A DNA stretch of 7,261 nucleotides from Nanosynbacter sp. (GCA_015257665.1 JABZJS010000020.1:1-7261), one strand, 5' to 3'. Shown: positions 1-5,903, numbered from the stretch's first letter. Made by a program: numbers and translations. Notes: generated from the letters alone by a model not told the origin.

Positions 1-1
1 T

Positions 2-268
2 ATGAGTCGTTCACTCAAAAAAGGCCCATTCGTCGACGCGAAGCTTGCCAAAAAAGTGGCAGCGCTGAAAGTTGGCGACCGCACCGTGATAAAGACCTGG
101 GCCCGCAGCAGCACGATCACGCCAGAGATGGTGGGGTTCACCTTTGCAGTGCACAATGGTCGGGTGCATGTGCCGGTGCTGATTACAGAAAACATGGTTG
201 GCCACAAGCTCGGTGAGTTTAGCCCAACTCGTAAGTTCCGCAAGCACGGTGGAAAGGATAAGAAGTAA
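2..268 (+). CDS. rpsS: 30S ribosomal protein S19
   Basis: S19 sits in the head of the small ribosomal subunit with S13 and contacts 16S rRNA near the A-site finger. The 88-residue protein is full length for the family. It shows the N-terminal block RSLKKGPFVD (residues 3-12) and the C-terminal signature from HVPVLITENMVGHKLGEF to SPTRKFRKHG. The ATG lies at the second base of the window, so its ribosome binding site is outside; the start is chosen by homology. The stop TAA shares its last A with the ATG of rplV (TAATG), which suggests coupled translation. It is the first visible gene of a cluster that normally begins with rpsJ, rplC, rplD, rplW and rplB. Confidence 0.98.
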   Translation: MSRSLKKGPFVDAKLAKKVAALKVGDRTVIKTWARSSTITPEMVGFTFAVHNGRVHVPVLITENMVGHKLGEFSPTRKFRKHGGKDKK

Positions 269-702
269 TGGTCGCATCACAGACACAACAGGGGTCGAGC
301 GATGCACCAGCCATCGTTCGGGCGCACATCAAGGGTATAGACCAGACCCCGCGCAAGGTAAGCATTGTTGCTAGCCTAGTGCGTGGCCGCAGTGTGGCCG
401 ATGCGCTGGTCATTCTTGATCACACCCCGCGCCGCGCCGCGCTGCCTGTTAAGAAGGCAATCGCCAGCGCCCAAGCCAACGCCATCAATAACCATGGCCT
501 TGACCCACGCAGCTTGCACATCCACAGCCTTAGCGTGACTGCTGGCCCACGTCTGCGCCGCTACAAGCCGGCCAGCCGCGGCCGGGCTCAGCCATTCCAG
601 AAGCGCTCGAGCCATATCTTGGTTGAGGTGAGTGGTGTGGAGAAGCAGGTCAAGAAGGCACCCGCCAAAGCAACCGATACAGCCAAGAAAGGAGACAACT
701 AA
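268..702 (+). CDS. rplV: 50S ribosomal protein L22
   Basis: L22 binds 23S rRNA and its long beta-hairpin lines the peptide exit tunnel. Of the 144 residues, about 17 to 125 form the L22 fold, with QTPRKVSIVASLVRGRSV and HTPRRAALPVKKAIASA early on. The hairpin-tip/C-terminal region reads RRYKPASRGRAQPFQKRSSH and then ILVEVSG. It is longer than the typical 110-120 residues: about 16 residues are added before the core and a Lys/Ala-rich tail (KKAPAKATDTAKKGDN) after it. The start overlaps the rpsS stop by one base, and AAAGGA at 253-258 is the ribosome binding site. The gene abuts rpsC with no gap. Confidence 0.97.
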   Translation: MVASQTQQGSSDAPAIVRAHIKGIDQTPRKVSIVASLVRGRSVADALVILDHTPRRAALPVKKAIASAQANAINNHGLDPRSLHIHSLSVTAGPRLRRYKPASRGRAQPFQKRSSHILVEVSGVEKQVKKAPAKATDTAKKGDN

Positions 703-1344
703 ATGGGCCAAAAAGTAAACCCAGTCAGTTTCCGCCTCCAAGTCCACAAAAACTGGAGCTCGCGTTGGTTTGGCCAAAACAAGCGCGACTTTGCGGCTTG
801 GTTGGCAGAAGACATCAAAATCCGTGAGCTGATTGAAGCTCGCTATGCAAGCCGGCCAACGATTGACCGGATCGAGATTGAGCGCAGCCCAAACCAGATT
901 ACCATCGCAATTCACACTGCCAAGGCTGGTGTGGTGATTGGCCGCGGTGGGGCTGGCGTGACAGAGCTCAAGCGACAGATCGAGAAGATTGCCAGCTTGC
1001 CAGTCCGTATCAATATTGAAGAGGTTCGTCGGCCAGAGCTCAGTGCCAAGCTGGTGTCGGAGAATATTGCTCGCCAGCTCGAGCGCCGCGCTAACTTCCG
1101 TCGTGCTGTCAAGATGGCTGCCCAGAACACTATGAATAGTGGTGCAAAGGGTATCCGTATTGAGGTAGCCGGCCGGCTTAACAATGCCGAGATGGCGCGT
1201 CGCGAGAAGGTTATCGAGGGCTCGGTGCCATTGCACACCTTGCGGGCCGATATCGACTTCCACACCGCACGGGCCAACTGCCCTGGCGTGGGTATCGTCG
1301 GTGTCAAGGTCTGGATCTATAAGGGTGAAAGGAGTGCGAAGTAA
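703..1344 (+). CDS. rpsC: 30S ribosomal protein S3
   Basis: S3 lies at the mRNA entry tunnel of the small subunit and takes part in mRNA unwinding with S4 and S5. The 213 residues open with the family start MGQKVNPVSFRL. A type II KH domain follows, with its GxxG loop at GRGG (residues 80-83). The C-terminal domain carries the basic helix LERRANFRRAVK (126-137), matching the Arg/Lys-rich helix implicated in mRNA unwinding, and the closing GVKVWIYKGE. Ribosome binding site AAAGGAG at 688-694, 8 nt before ATG. The stop overlaps the rplP start by one base. A long antisense frame across this gene is a by-product of codon bias. Confidence 0.98.
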   Translation: MGQKVNPVSFRLQVHKNWSSRWFGQNKRDFAAWLAEDIKIRELIEARYASRPTIDRIEIERSPNQITIAIHTAKAGVVIGRGGAGVTELKRQIEKIASLPVRINIEEVRRPELSAKLVSENIARQLERRANFRRAVKMAAQNTMNSGAKGIRIEVAGRLNNAEMARREKVIEGSVPLHTLRADIDFHTARANCPGVGIVGVKVWIYKGERSAK

Positions 1345-1757
1345 TGTTACTACCAAAGAAAACAAAATTTCGCAAAGTCCGCATTGGTAAGAACCGAGGC
1401 AACGCCACACGAGGCAACTACATTGCCTTTGGTGACTATGGCCTGCAGAGCTTGAGCAACGAGCGCATCACAAGCCGCCAGATCGAGGCAGCGCGCCAGG
1501 CAATGACCCGCTACGTCAAGCGTGGTGGTAAGATCTGGATCCGTATCTTCCCACATACCCCGGTGAGCCGCAAGCCACTGGGTCTGAAGATGGGTGGCGG
1601 TAAGGGTAACCCTGAGTTCTTTGTTGCGAAGGTCAAGAATGGCACGGTGATGTTTGAAATGAAGGGTGTGCCAGAGGATGTCGCCCGCGAGGCAATGCGC
1701 CTGGCGAGCCACAAGCTCCCCGTCAAGACACGCTTTATTAAGAAAGAGGAGGCCTAG
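1344..1757 (+). CDS. rplP: 50S ribosomal protein L16
   Basis: L16 binds 23S rRNA near the peptidyl transferase centre and helps position A-site tRNA. The 137-residue length is normal. The protein starts MLLPKKTKFRK and shows GDYGLQSLSNERITSRQIEAARQAMTR in two parts, KRGGKIWIRIFP, the loop MGGGKGNPEFFVA and VPEDVAREAMRLASHKLPVKTRF at the C terminus. The usual MGxGKG loop here reads MGGGKG. The start overlaps the rpsC stop (TAATG), with AAAGGAG at 1328-1334 as ribosome binding site. It ends in TAG, which shows that TAG is a normal stop in this organism, relevant to the broken gene at 4882-5853. Confidence 0.98.
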   Translation: MLLPKKTKFRKVRIGKNRGNATRGNYIAFGDYGLQSLSNERITSRQIEAARQAMTRYVKRGGKIWIRIFPHTPVSRKPLGLKMGGGKGNPEFFVAKVKNGTVMFEMKGVPEDVAREAMRLASHKLPVKTRFIKKEEA

Positions 1758-1759
1758 CG

Positions 1760-1963
1760 ATGGCAGAGAATGCAGTCCCTGCAACAGAGGTCAAGAGCCT
1801 CGAGACACTCCAGCAAGAGCTGGCCGCCAAGCGCGCCGATCTGCTTGAGGCCCAGCGTGGCCACCGGGCAGGTGAGCTCGCTAACTCGCGGATCCTTGGC
1901 GTGCATCGTCGAGAGATTGCGCAGATACTAACGGAAATTAATCAGCGGAAAGGAACAAACTAA
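1760..1963 (+). CDS. rpmC: 50S ribosomal protein L29
   Basis: L29 is a small helical protein near the exit tunnel, next to L23, where it contributes to the docking area for nascent-chain factors. The 67 residues form two predicted helices: LETLQQELAAKRADLLEAQR (residues 14-33) and the family's second-helix pattern GELANSRILGVHRREIAQIL (37-56). It begins 2 nt after the rplP stop with a strong AGAGGAGG site at 1745-1752 that lies inside the end of rplP. The stop overlaps the rpsQ start by one base. Identification rests on the second-helix pattern and on position between L16 and S17, which is its canonical place. Confidence 0.94.
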   Translation: MAENAVPATEVKSLETLQQELAAKRADLLEAQRGHRAGELANSRILGVHRREIAQILTEINQRKGTN

Positions 1964-2253
1964 TGGCCAAGACATTGACCGGCGTTGTTTCCTCGGCCGC
2001 GGGCAACAAGACCATCACGGTGACCGTGACCAGCCGCGAAACACACCCTATTTACGGCAAGCAATACACCGTCACCCGTAAGTATGCTGCTCACGACGAG
2101 ACAAACGATGCCAATGTTGGTGATACGGTGCGGGTCATTGAGACACGCCCGATCAGCAAGCGCAAAGCATTTCGGCTCGACACCGTGCTCAAGCGCTCGC
2201 AGGGCTCGATTGAGCTCAAAAACGATGACGCAGGCGAAGAGGAGGCAGCATGA
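1963..2253 (+). CDS. rpsQ: 30S ribosomal protein S17
   Basis: S17 is an OB-fold protein that binds helices 7 and 11 of 16S rRNA early in 30S assembly. The 96 residues show the expected order: LTGVVSSAAGNKTITVTV, HPIYGKQYTVTRKYAAHDE, VGDTVRVIETRPISKRKAFRL (in two parts). A C-terminal extension of about 15 residues is strongly acidic (NDDAGEEEAA), unusual for a basic rRNA-binding protein. Ribosome binding site AAAGGA at 1949-1954. The gene ends in TGA, overlapping the rplN ATG by 4 nt (ATGA). If TGA encoded glycine the frame would add only about ten residues and destroy the neat overlap, so TGA is read as a stop. Confidence 0.97.
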   Translation: MAKTLTGVVSSAAGNKTITVTVTSRETHPIYGKQYTVTRKYAAHDETNDANVGDTVRVIETRPISKRKAFRLDTVLKRSQGSIELKNDDAGEEEAA

Positions 2254-2618
2254 TCCAGCAAGAATCTCGCCTTAAGGTAACAGACAACAGTGGTGCAAAG
2301 TCTATTCTGTGCATCCGCGTGCTGGGTGGCACTCGGCGTCGCTACGCTCGGGTGGGCGATGTGATTGTCGCTAGCGTCAAAGACGCCAGCCCGACTGGCA
2401 ACGTCAAGAAGAAGTCTATCGTTAAGGCAGTGGTGGTACGCACTCGCGACCAAATCCGCCGCAAAGATGGCAGCACCATCTGCTTCGACGATAACGCTGC
2501 CGTTATTATCAACGACGACAAAACACCCAAGGCAACTCGTGTCTTTGGCCCTGTGCCACGCGAATTGCGCGACCTTGGCTACAGCAAGATCATTAGCTTG
2601 GCACCGGAGGTACTCTAA
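2250..2618 (+). CDS. rplN: 50S ribosomal protein L14
   Basis: L14 is a beta-barrel protein at the subunit interface, forming bridges to 16S rRNA and, in other bacteria, the binding site of the silencing factor RsfS. The 122 residues match the family end to end: MIQQESRLKVTDNSGAK, then GGTRRRYARVGDVIVASVK, KKKSIVKAVVVRTR, RRKDGSTICFDDNAAVII and FGPVPRELRD before a short tail. Length is exactly typical. The start overlaps the rpsQ stop by 4 nt with AGAGGAGG at 2238-2245, only 4 nt from the ATG, which favours re-initiation by ribosomes that finish rpsQ. Confidence 0.98.
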   Translation: MIQQESRLKVTDNSGAKSILCIRVLGGTRRRYARVGDVIVASVKDASPTGNVKKKSIVKAVVVRTRDQIRRKDGSTICFDDNAAVIINDDKTPKATRVFGPVPRELRDLGYSKIISLAPEVL

Positions 2619-2941
2619 TGGCACAGCGCATCAAAAAAGACGATATCGTCAAGATCATCAGTGGTGACGACAAGGGCACGACGGGCAAAGTACTGGCCGT
2701 CAACCCCGCCCAGCAGACCGCATTGGTCGAGGGTGTGGGGCTGCGCCACCGCCATGTCAAGCCAAGCCAGCTTAACCCACGTGGTGGCACCAAAGAAATT
2801 CATGTGCCGGTGCCACTGAGTAAGCTCGCTCTCGTTGTTGACGAAGCAGCTGGCACGACGAGCCGCATTGGCTATACTATTAATGCCGAGGGCGCTAAGG
2901 TACGCGTCGCTCGGCAACTGAACAACAAGGAGGTCAACTAA
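2618..2941 (+). CDS. rplX: 50S ribosomal protein L24
   Basis: L24 is an assembly-initiating protein of the large subunit that binds the 5' end of 23S rRNA. The 107 residues begin with a KOW motif (about 8-34: DDIVKIISGDDKGTTGKVLA). The family block RHVKPSQLNPRGGTKEIHVP follows at about 45-64, then a beta-rich C-terminal part with IGYTINAEGAKVRVAR. The start overlaps the rplN stop by one base and has GGAGG at 2606-2610. The length is normal. Confidence 0.97.
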   Translation: MAQRIKKDDIVKIISGDDKGTTGKVLAVNPAQQTALVEGVGLRHRHVKPSQLNPRGGTKEIHVPVPLSKLALVVDEAAGTTSRIGYTINAEGAKVRVARQLNNKEVN

Positions 2942-3522
2942 TGGCGAAGGCAACTGCATCCGCCGCTCCGACTCCTCGCTTGAAAGCCTTGTATCTGGAT
3001 CAATACCGCAAGGAACTCCAGGCCGAATTAGCCTTGAGCAATGTGCACCAAGTGCCCAAGCTCGAGAAGATTGTGGTCAGCGCAGGAATCGGCAAGCACA
3101 AAGAAGACAAGCGCTACCACCAACTGGTACGCAATACCATTACCAAGATCACTGGGCAAGCACCGGTTGATCGCTTGGCTAAGAAGTCGATCGCCGGCTT
3201 TAAGATCCGTGCTGGCATGGGTGCGCCAATTGGCGTGAGTGTGACGCTGCGCGGCGCTCGGATGTATGAGTTCCTCGACCGGCTGGTCAATGTTAGCCTG
3301 CCGCGGGTGCGCGACTTCCACGGCGTGGGGAGCAAGTTCGACAAGGGTGGCAACTACAACCTTGGCATTACTGACCAGAGTATTTTCCCCGAGCTCACCT
3401 TTGAGGAGACGCAGATCGTTCATGGCCTCCAGGTGACGATTGCCATCGAGCAGGGCAGCCCAGCCGCAAGCCGGGCACTGCTGGAGAAGTTTGGTCTGCC
3501 GTTTGAGAAGGAGGGGAAATAG
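2941..3522 (+). CDS. rplE: 50S ribosomal protein L5
   Basis: L5 binds 5S rRNA in the central protuberance and contacts P-site tRNA. The 193 residues include the family blocks PKLEKIVVSAGIG (39-51), ITGQAPVDRLAKKSIAGFKI, VSVTLRGARMYEFLDRLVN, LPRVRDFHGV and NYNLGITDQSIFPEL. The protein carries about 13 extra residues rich in Ala, Thr and Pro before the usual start (compare 179 residues in E. coli). The ATG is supported by a perfect AAGGAGG at 2927-2933, 7 nt upstream, and by the TAATG overlap with rplX, so the extension appears genuine. It ends in TAG. Confidence 0.98.
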   Translation: MAKATASAAPTPRLKALYLDQYRKELQAELALSNVHQVPKLEKIVVSAGIGKHKEDKRYHQLVRNTITKITGQAPVDRLAKKSIAGFKIRAGMGAPIGVSVTLRGARMYEFLDRLVNVSLPRVRDFHGVGSKFDKGGNYNLGITDQSIFPELTFEETQIVHGLQVTIAIEQGSPAASRALLEKFGLPFEKEGK

Positions 3523-3525
3523 CGT

Positions 3526-3795
3526 ATGGCTAAGAAATCAATGATCGCACGCGATCGCAAACGCCAAAAGATGATCGAGAAATTCGCTGCCAAGCGCGCT
3601 GAGCTCAAGGCGGCGGGTGACCTCGATGGCCTGCAAAAGCTGCCGCGCAACTCCAGCCCAACCCGATGGAAGAACCGCGACGCCCTCAGTGGTCGGCCAC
3701 GTGGTTATATGCGCCGCTTTGGCCTGAGTCGCATCAACTTCCGCGAGAAGGCATCGAAGGGCGAAATCCCAGGCATTACAAAGAGCAGTTGGTAA
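3526..3795 (+). CDS. rpsN: 30S ribosomal protein S14, zinc-free form
   Basis: S14 is a late-assembling protein of the 30S head next to S3 and S10. The 89 residues show KLPRNSSPTRWKNRDALSGR (38-57), PRGYMRRFGLSRINFRE and KGEIPGITKSSW at the C terminus. There is no cysteine, so this is the C-minus type that does not bind zinc; its length matches the 89-residue class rather than the 101-residue proteobacterial or 61-residue zinc forms. It starts 3 nt after rplE, with AAGGAGG at 3508-3514, 11 nt before the ATG. Confidence 0.97.
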   Translation: MAKKSMIARDRKRQKMIEKFAAKRAELKAAGDLDGLQKLPRNSSPTRWKNRDALSGRPRGYMRRFGLSRINFREKASKGEIPGITKSSW

Positions 3796-3813
3796 CGGAA
3801 AGGAGATAGAGTT

Positions 3814-4215
3814 ATGAGTTTACAATCAACTGACCCAATCGCGGATCTCCTCACCCGAATCCGCAACGCTGCGATGGTTGGCAAGACAGAAGTCCGTGTG
3901 CCCACCAGCAAGCTCAAGCAAGTTGTGGCCGAGCAATTGGTCAAGAATCACTACCTGGCAGATGCTACCGTAGAGGATGGCAAGCCACGCGGTACGTTGG
4001 TCGTCACGATCAATCGCACTGGCGAGAGCCCAGCCTTTACCGAGCTAGCCCGGGTGTCTAAGCCAGGCCGCCGCGTCTACGTGGCTGCTGCCGACATCCC
4101 CAAGGTCAAATCTGGCCGTGGTATCGTCCTCGTCTCGACCTCAAAGGGTGTGATGACCGGCGCCGAAGCTGTCAAGGCCAAACTTGGCGGAGAAGTTTTG
4201 TTGAAGGTTTATTAA
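3814..4215 (+). CDS. rpsH: 30S ribosomal protein S8
   Basis: S8 binds the central domain of 16S rRNA and is needed for platform assembly; in E. coli it also represses translation of the spc operon. The 133 residues show the N-terminal pattern DPIADLLTRIRNA (7-19), VRVPTSKLK, then VSKPGRRVYV and the C-terminal signature GRGIVLVSTSKGVMTGAEA ending GGEVLLKVY. The ribosome binding site AAAGGAG at 3799-3805 lies 8 nt before the ATG. The 18-nt gap after rpsN is the widest in the cluster. It is the last gene: an intrinsic terminator begins 16 nt after its stop, so rplF does not follow as is usual. Confidence 0.98.
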   Translation: MSLQSTDPIADLLTRIRNAAMVGKTEVRVPTSKLKQVVAEQLVKNHYLADATVEDGKPRGTLVVTINRTGESPAFTELARVSKPGRRVYVAAADIPKVKSGRGIVLVSTSKGVMTGAEAVKAKLGGEVLLKVY

Positions 4216-4230
4216 AACTTTTCGTAGCCA

Positions 4231-4270
4231 AAAAATACCCGGAAGTTTTACGACCCCGGGTATTTTTGTT
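4231..4270 (+). terminator. Intrinsic terminator of the ribosomal operon
   Basis: A perfect 12-bp inverted repeat, AAAAATACCCGG at 4231-4242 and CCGGGTATTTTT at 4256-4267, encloses a 13-nt loop. The descending arm ends in a T run followed by GTT, giving the classic GC stem plus U tract. With the A-rich ascending arm it might also work on the opposite strand, but no minus-strand gene reads into it here. It lies 16 nt after the rpsH stop and separates the ribosomal unit from the accessory genes. Confidence 0.93.
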
Positions 4271-4300
4271 TGATGTCAATAGGAGACACTAAGGATGCTA

Positions 4301-4309
4301 TGCTACAAT
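4301..4309 (+). promoter_or_regulatory. Extended -10 promoter upstream of the small membrane protein
   Basis: TGC followed by TACAAT (4304-4309) matches an extended -10 element (TGnTATAAT) with one mismatch. No good -35 hexamer lies 16-18 nt upstream, which is common for extended -10 promoters. Transcription would begin near 4316, giving a leader of roughly 25 nt with a strong AAAGGAG site at 4330-4336 before the ATG at 4341. Its place directly after the operon terminator supports a fresh start of transcription. Confidence 0.6.
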
Positions 4310-4340
4310 CAATATAAGACCGTTTACAGAAAGGAGATTT

Positions 4341-4484
4341 ATGGAACAAAAAGTTACCTCGGCTCTTTGCCTCGCTGGTCTAGCGTTTGCTTTAGGCGTC
4401 TGGGCGTACAGCGAAATCAACAAGCTGAAAAAGGAAGTTTTCGAGCTAAAAAATCGAGTCGGAACAAAGAAAAGTAAAAAATAG
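4341..4484 (+). CDS. Small single-helix membrane protein with coiled-coil tail
   Basis: I do not recognise this 47-residue protein. After MEQKV comes one hydrophobic segment (residues 6-23, TSALCLAGLAFALGVWAY) long enough to span a membrane. Residues 24-40 then carry a perfect a/d heptad pattern (I26, L29, V33, L36, V40), followed by the basic end GTKKSKK. The lysine-rich C terminus suggests that end is cytoplasmic. The start has a near-ideal AAAGGAG at 4330-4336, 4 nt from the ATG, and its own promoter. The Cys at position 10 lacks a lipobox (Leu at -1), so it is not a lipoprotein. A role as a small membrane anchor or subunit-binding protein is inference. The Nudix gene follows after 63 nt with no terminator between them. 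Confidence 0.72.
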   Translation: MEQKVTSALCLAGLAFALGVWAYSEINKLKKEVFELKNRVGTKKSKK

Positions 4485-4547
4485 CGGATTTGGCTGCGGT
4501 TTGTTTCGGGTAGTTACGGCGGGGAGTTTTGTAGGCGAGGGCATGAG

Positions 4548-4946
4548 ATGAAGCTGAAAGATTTCAAAGCTGCCTATCGAGTGACGGTCAAGGGTCTGGT
4601 TTGCGATAGAGCGGGGCGACTTTTATTCGTGCGCGAGCGGGGCGAGACTTGGGATTTGCCGGGTGGCGGACTGGAACACGGCGAAGGTCTGCACGAGGCT
4701 TTACGGCGCGAGTTTCGCGAAGAACTAGACGCAGAAATCGAAATCCTCGCGGGCAAACCGCTAATCATCCCGACTTGGCACGATAAATTCGACGACCCGG
4801 TACTGATTCTCGCCTACGAAGTAAAACTCCTCACAAATCCGCAAGCCACCGAAGAGGCTGAAGAATTCGCCTATTTTCATCCTAATGAGATTGCGACCGA
4901 AAAGCTCGATTCGACGCTGAACGCTCACGCCGGACTTCTTTCATGA
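4548..4946 (+). CDS. Nudix family hydrolase
   Basis: Nudix enzymes hydrolyse nucleoside diphosphates linked to another group, for example oxidised dNTPs, nucleotide sugars or dinucleotide polyphosphates, with divalent metal ions. The Nudix box is clear at residues 40-62: G40, five residues, E46, seven residues, then R54 E55 F56 R57 E58 E59. The metal-binding REFREE core is intact, but the usual glycine of REUXEEXGU is Asp61. WDLPGGG before the box (35-41) is typical. At 132 residues it is a minimal Nudix domain with no extra module, so the substrate cannot be named. The start is chosen over the ATG at 4543, which stops after two codons; GAGG at 4537-4540 fits 7 nt upstream. It probably shares a transcript with the small membrane protein. 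Its 3' end overlaps, antisense, the extended frame of the neighbouring minus-strand gene. Confidence 0.92.
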   Translation: MKLKDFKAAYRVTVKGLVCDRAGRLLFVRERGETWDLPGGGLEHGEGLHEALRREFREELDAEIEILAGKPLIIPTWHDKFDDPVLILAYEVKLLTNPQATEEAEEFAYFHPNEIATEKLDSTLNAHAGLLS

Positions 4947-5130
4947 AGCCTTTCACAGGTTTTAGCGCTAACCGCTCGGTGCCGTAATTGTCGCGAAAAG
5001 TCTGATACAACGCCCGTATATCTTCGTTCGTAGCCTCGTCCAGATTTATCATATTTGGCAAATCGGCAATATACGTAGCAGGGTCGTGCAGCTCTTGACT
5101 GCACTCATCTATGAAAACTTCATGGAGAAA
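4882..5130 (-). pseudogene. Probable 3' part of the broken gene, downstream of an in-frame TAG
   Basis: Directly after the TAG that ends the 240-residue frame, the same minus-strand frame stays open for 82 codons to a TAG at 4882-4884. It reads like real protein: FLHEVFIDECSQELHDP at the start, then YIADLPNMINLDEATNEDI and LYQTFRDNYGTERLALKPVK. The hydrophobic pattern of the residues before the TAG (KVSQLVEAVVMCTI) continues into FLHEVFIDE, as if one helix were cut. There is no convincing start codon or ribosome binding site for separate translation. The last 65 nt (4882-4946) lie antisense to the end of the Nudix gene, so the true C terminus may lie slightly earlier. Chance openness remains possible. 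Confidence 0.5.
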
Positions 5131-5853
5131 CTATATCGTACACATTACCACGGCTTCAACTAGTTGAGAGACTTTGATTCCACCGAATGAGACCCCATAA
5201 TTCATAGCGTCCTCAATGCTGTAAGGATGGACGTCAATAACTATATCGCCCGAAGATGCTCTACGGCGCGGGCCCTCGATATAGAACCTGCCGTCATTAC
5301 CCAAATAGGCGGCACACTCGCATTCTATGTTGCCGATATACATCGTTTTTGAAAATTTTCCCAATTGAAACAGCGCAACTTCCTTGGTGATTTCACCTTC
5401 GCTATCTTTTTGCTGATACGTTTGCAGCGACTCTGGATCCATTGCATACATCTGGTCTATGATTAGCGGCTTTATGCTGTCCAGCAACTCTTGCTCGCGC
5501 TGTGTTGGTGTCATAATTCTCTCAGCCCGTTTGACGTCTTCATCAAGAAGATGCATTTTCTGGTCGAGGTTCCAAAGACTGTCTCCGAGTTCGCGAAGTA
5601 TGCCAGGACGCCTAGTCTCGACGCCGTCAATAACAGAGGGATCTACTGATGATAAGCTATTGGCAAGAATTCCGATCTCTCCAAGTCTAATTCGCCACCC
5701 CTCCTTTCCCCATTCCACCATCTCGGTGGTCTTCTTGATCTTGGTGGCGATATGATCAAGGAGTGCAATTTGATTATCGACTTTATCTCCGAGGTCGGTC
5801 GTCCTCGAATCTGCAACAGAAGTTGCATTAGCTTCATCATGTCTATCTACCAT
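5131..5853 (-). CDS. Hypothetical protein, likely truncated by an in-frame stop
   Basis: I do not recognise this protein. From the ATG at 5853 it has 240 residues and no signal peptide or membrane segment, so it should be cytoplasmic. Residues 1-150 look helical, hydrophilic and acidic, with possible coiled-coil stretches (about 24-50 and 85-130, e.g. LWNLDQKMHLLDEDVKRAER). Residues 165-225 look like a small alpha/beta domain (MYIGNIECECAAYLG, GRFYIEG, GDIVIDVHPYSIEDAM). The frame is open up to an ATG at 5907, but I prefer 5853: a promoter with its -10 at 5861-5866 lies inside that extra stretch and would start transcription at about the 5853 ATG, giving a nearly leaderless mRNA. The frame ends at TAG 5131-5133 but continues open beyond it. 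Base composition looks more AT-rich than the ribosomal genes. The IS30 element abuts its upstream side. Confidence 0.6.
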   Translation of the reverse strand: MVDRHDEANATSVADSRTTDLGDKVDNQIALLDHIATKIKKTTEMVEWGKEGWRIRLGEIGILANSLSSVDPSVIDGVETRRPGILRELGDSLWNLDQKMHLLDEDVKRAERIMTPTQREQELLDSIKPLIIDQMYAMDPESLQTYQQKDSEGEITKEVALFQLGKFSKTMYIGNIECECAAYLGNDGRFYIEGPRRRASSGDIVIDVHPYSIEDAMNYGVSFGGIKVSQLVEAVVMCTI

Positions 5854-5860
5854 AGGTCCT

Positions 5861-5889
5861 ATAATAGCATGAGTTAAGAAAATAAGCAA
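5861..5889 (-). promoter_or_regulatory. Promoter of the hypothetical minus-strand gene
   Basis: On the minus strand TTGCTT (5884-5889) is followed after exactly 17 nt by TATTAT (5861-5866), preceded by TGC as an extended -10. Transcription would begin about 7 nt after the -10, which is the A of the ATG at 5853, predicting a leaderless or nearly leaderless mRNA. No Shine-Dalgarno sequence precedes that ATG. The TTGCTT lies 19 nt outside the IS30 inverted-repeat core, so the -35 may have been supplied by, or sits at, the insertion sequence end. Confidence 0.6.
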
Positions 5890-5903
5890 ACTACCTTCTA
5901 ACC

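Noticed and set aside
376..1410. Open frame of 344 codons on the minus strand, antisense to rplV and rpsC
   Set aside because: It mirrors two certain ribosomal protein genes; biased codon use there removes stops on the opposite strand. No ribosome binding site or family resemblance.
2250..2253. TGA read as glycine (code 25, as in Gracilibacteria)
   Set aside because: TGA ends rpsQ, the Nudix gene and the transposase at expected places, and no conserved position in the ribosomal genes contains TGA.
2091..2624. 177-codon minus-strand frame across rpsQ and rplN, and similar antisense frames across rplP, rplX and rplE
   Set aside because: Shadows of the well-supported plus-strand genes, with atypical composition.
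4295..4477. 60-codon plus-strand frame over the promoter and small gene
   Set aside because: Its start lies in the promoter region with no ribosome binding site, and the overlapping 47-codon frame has a much better one and a sensible membrane protein.
4485..4547. Separate promoter or terminator between the small membrane protein and the Nudix gene
   Set aside because: No hairpin with T run and no convincing -10/-35 pair in the 63 nt, so co-transcription is the simpler reading.
4958..4973. Palindrome TTAGCGCTAA as a terminator between convergent genes
   Set aside because: No loop and no T tract; it falls inside the frame that encodes ERLALKP in the broken gene.
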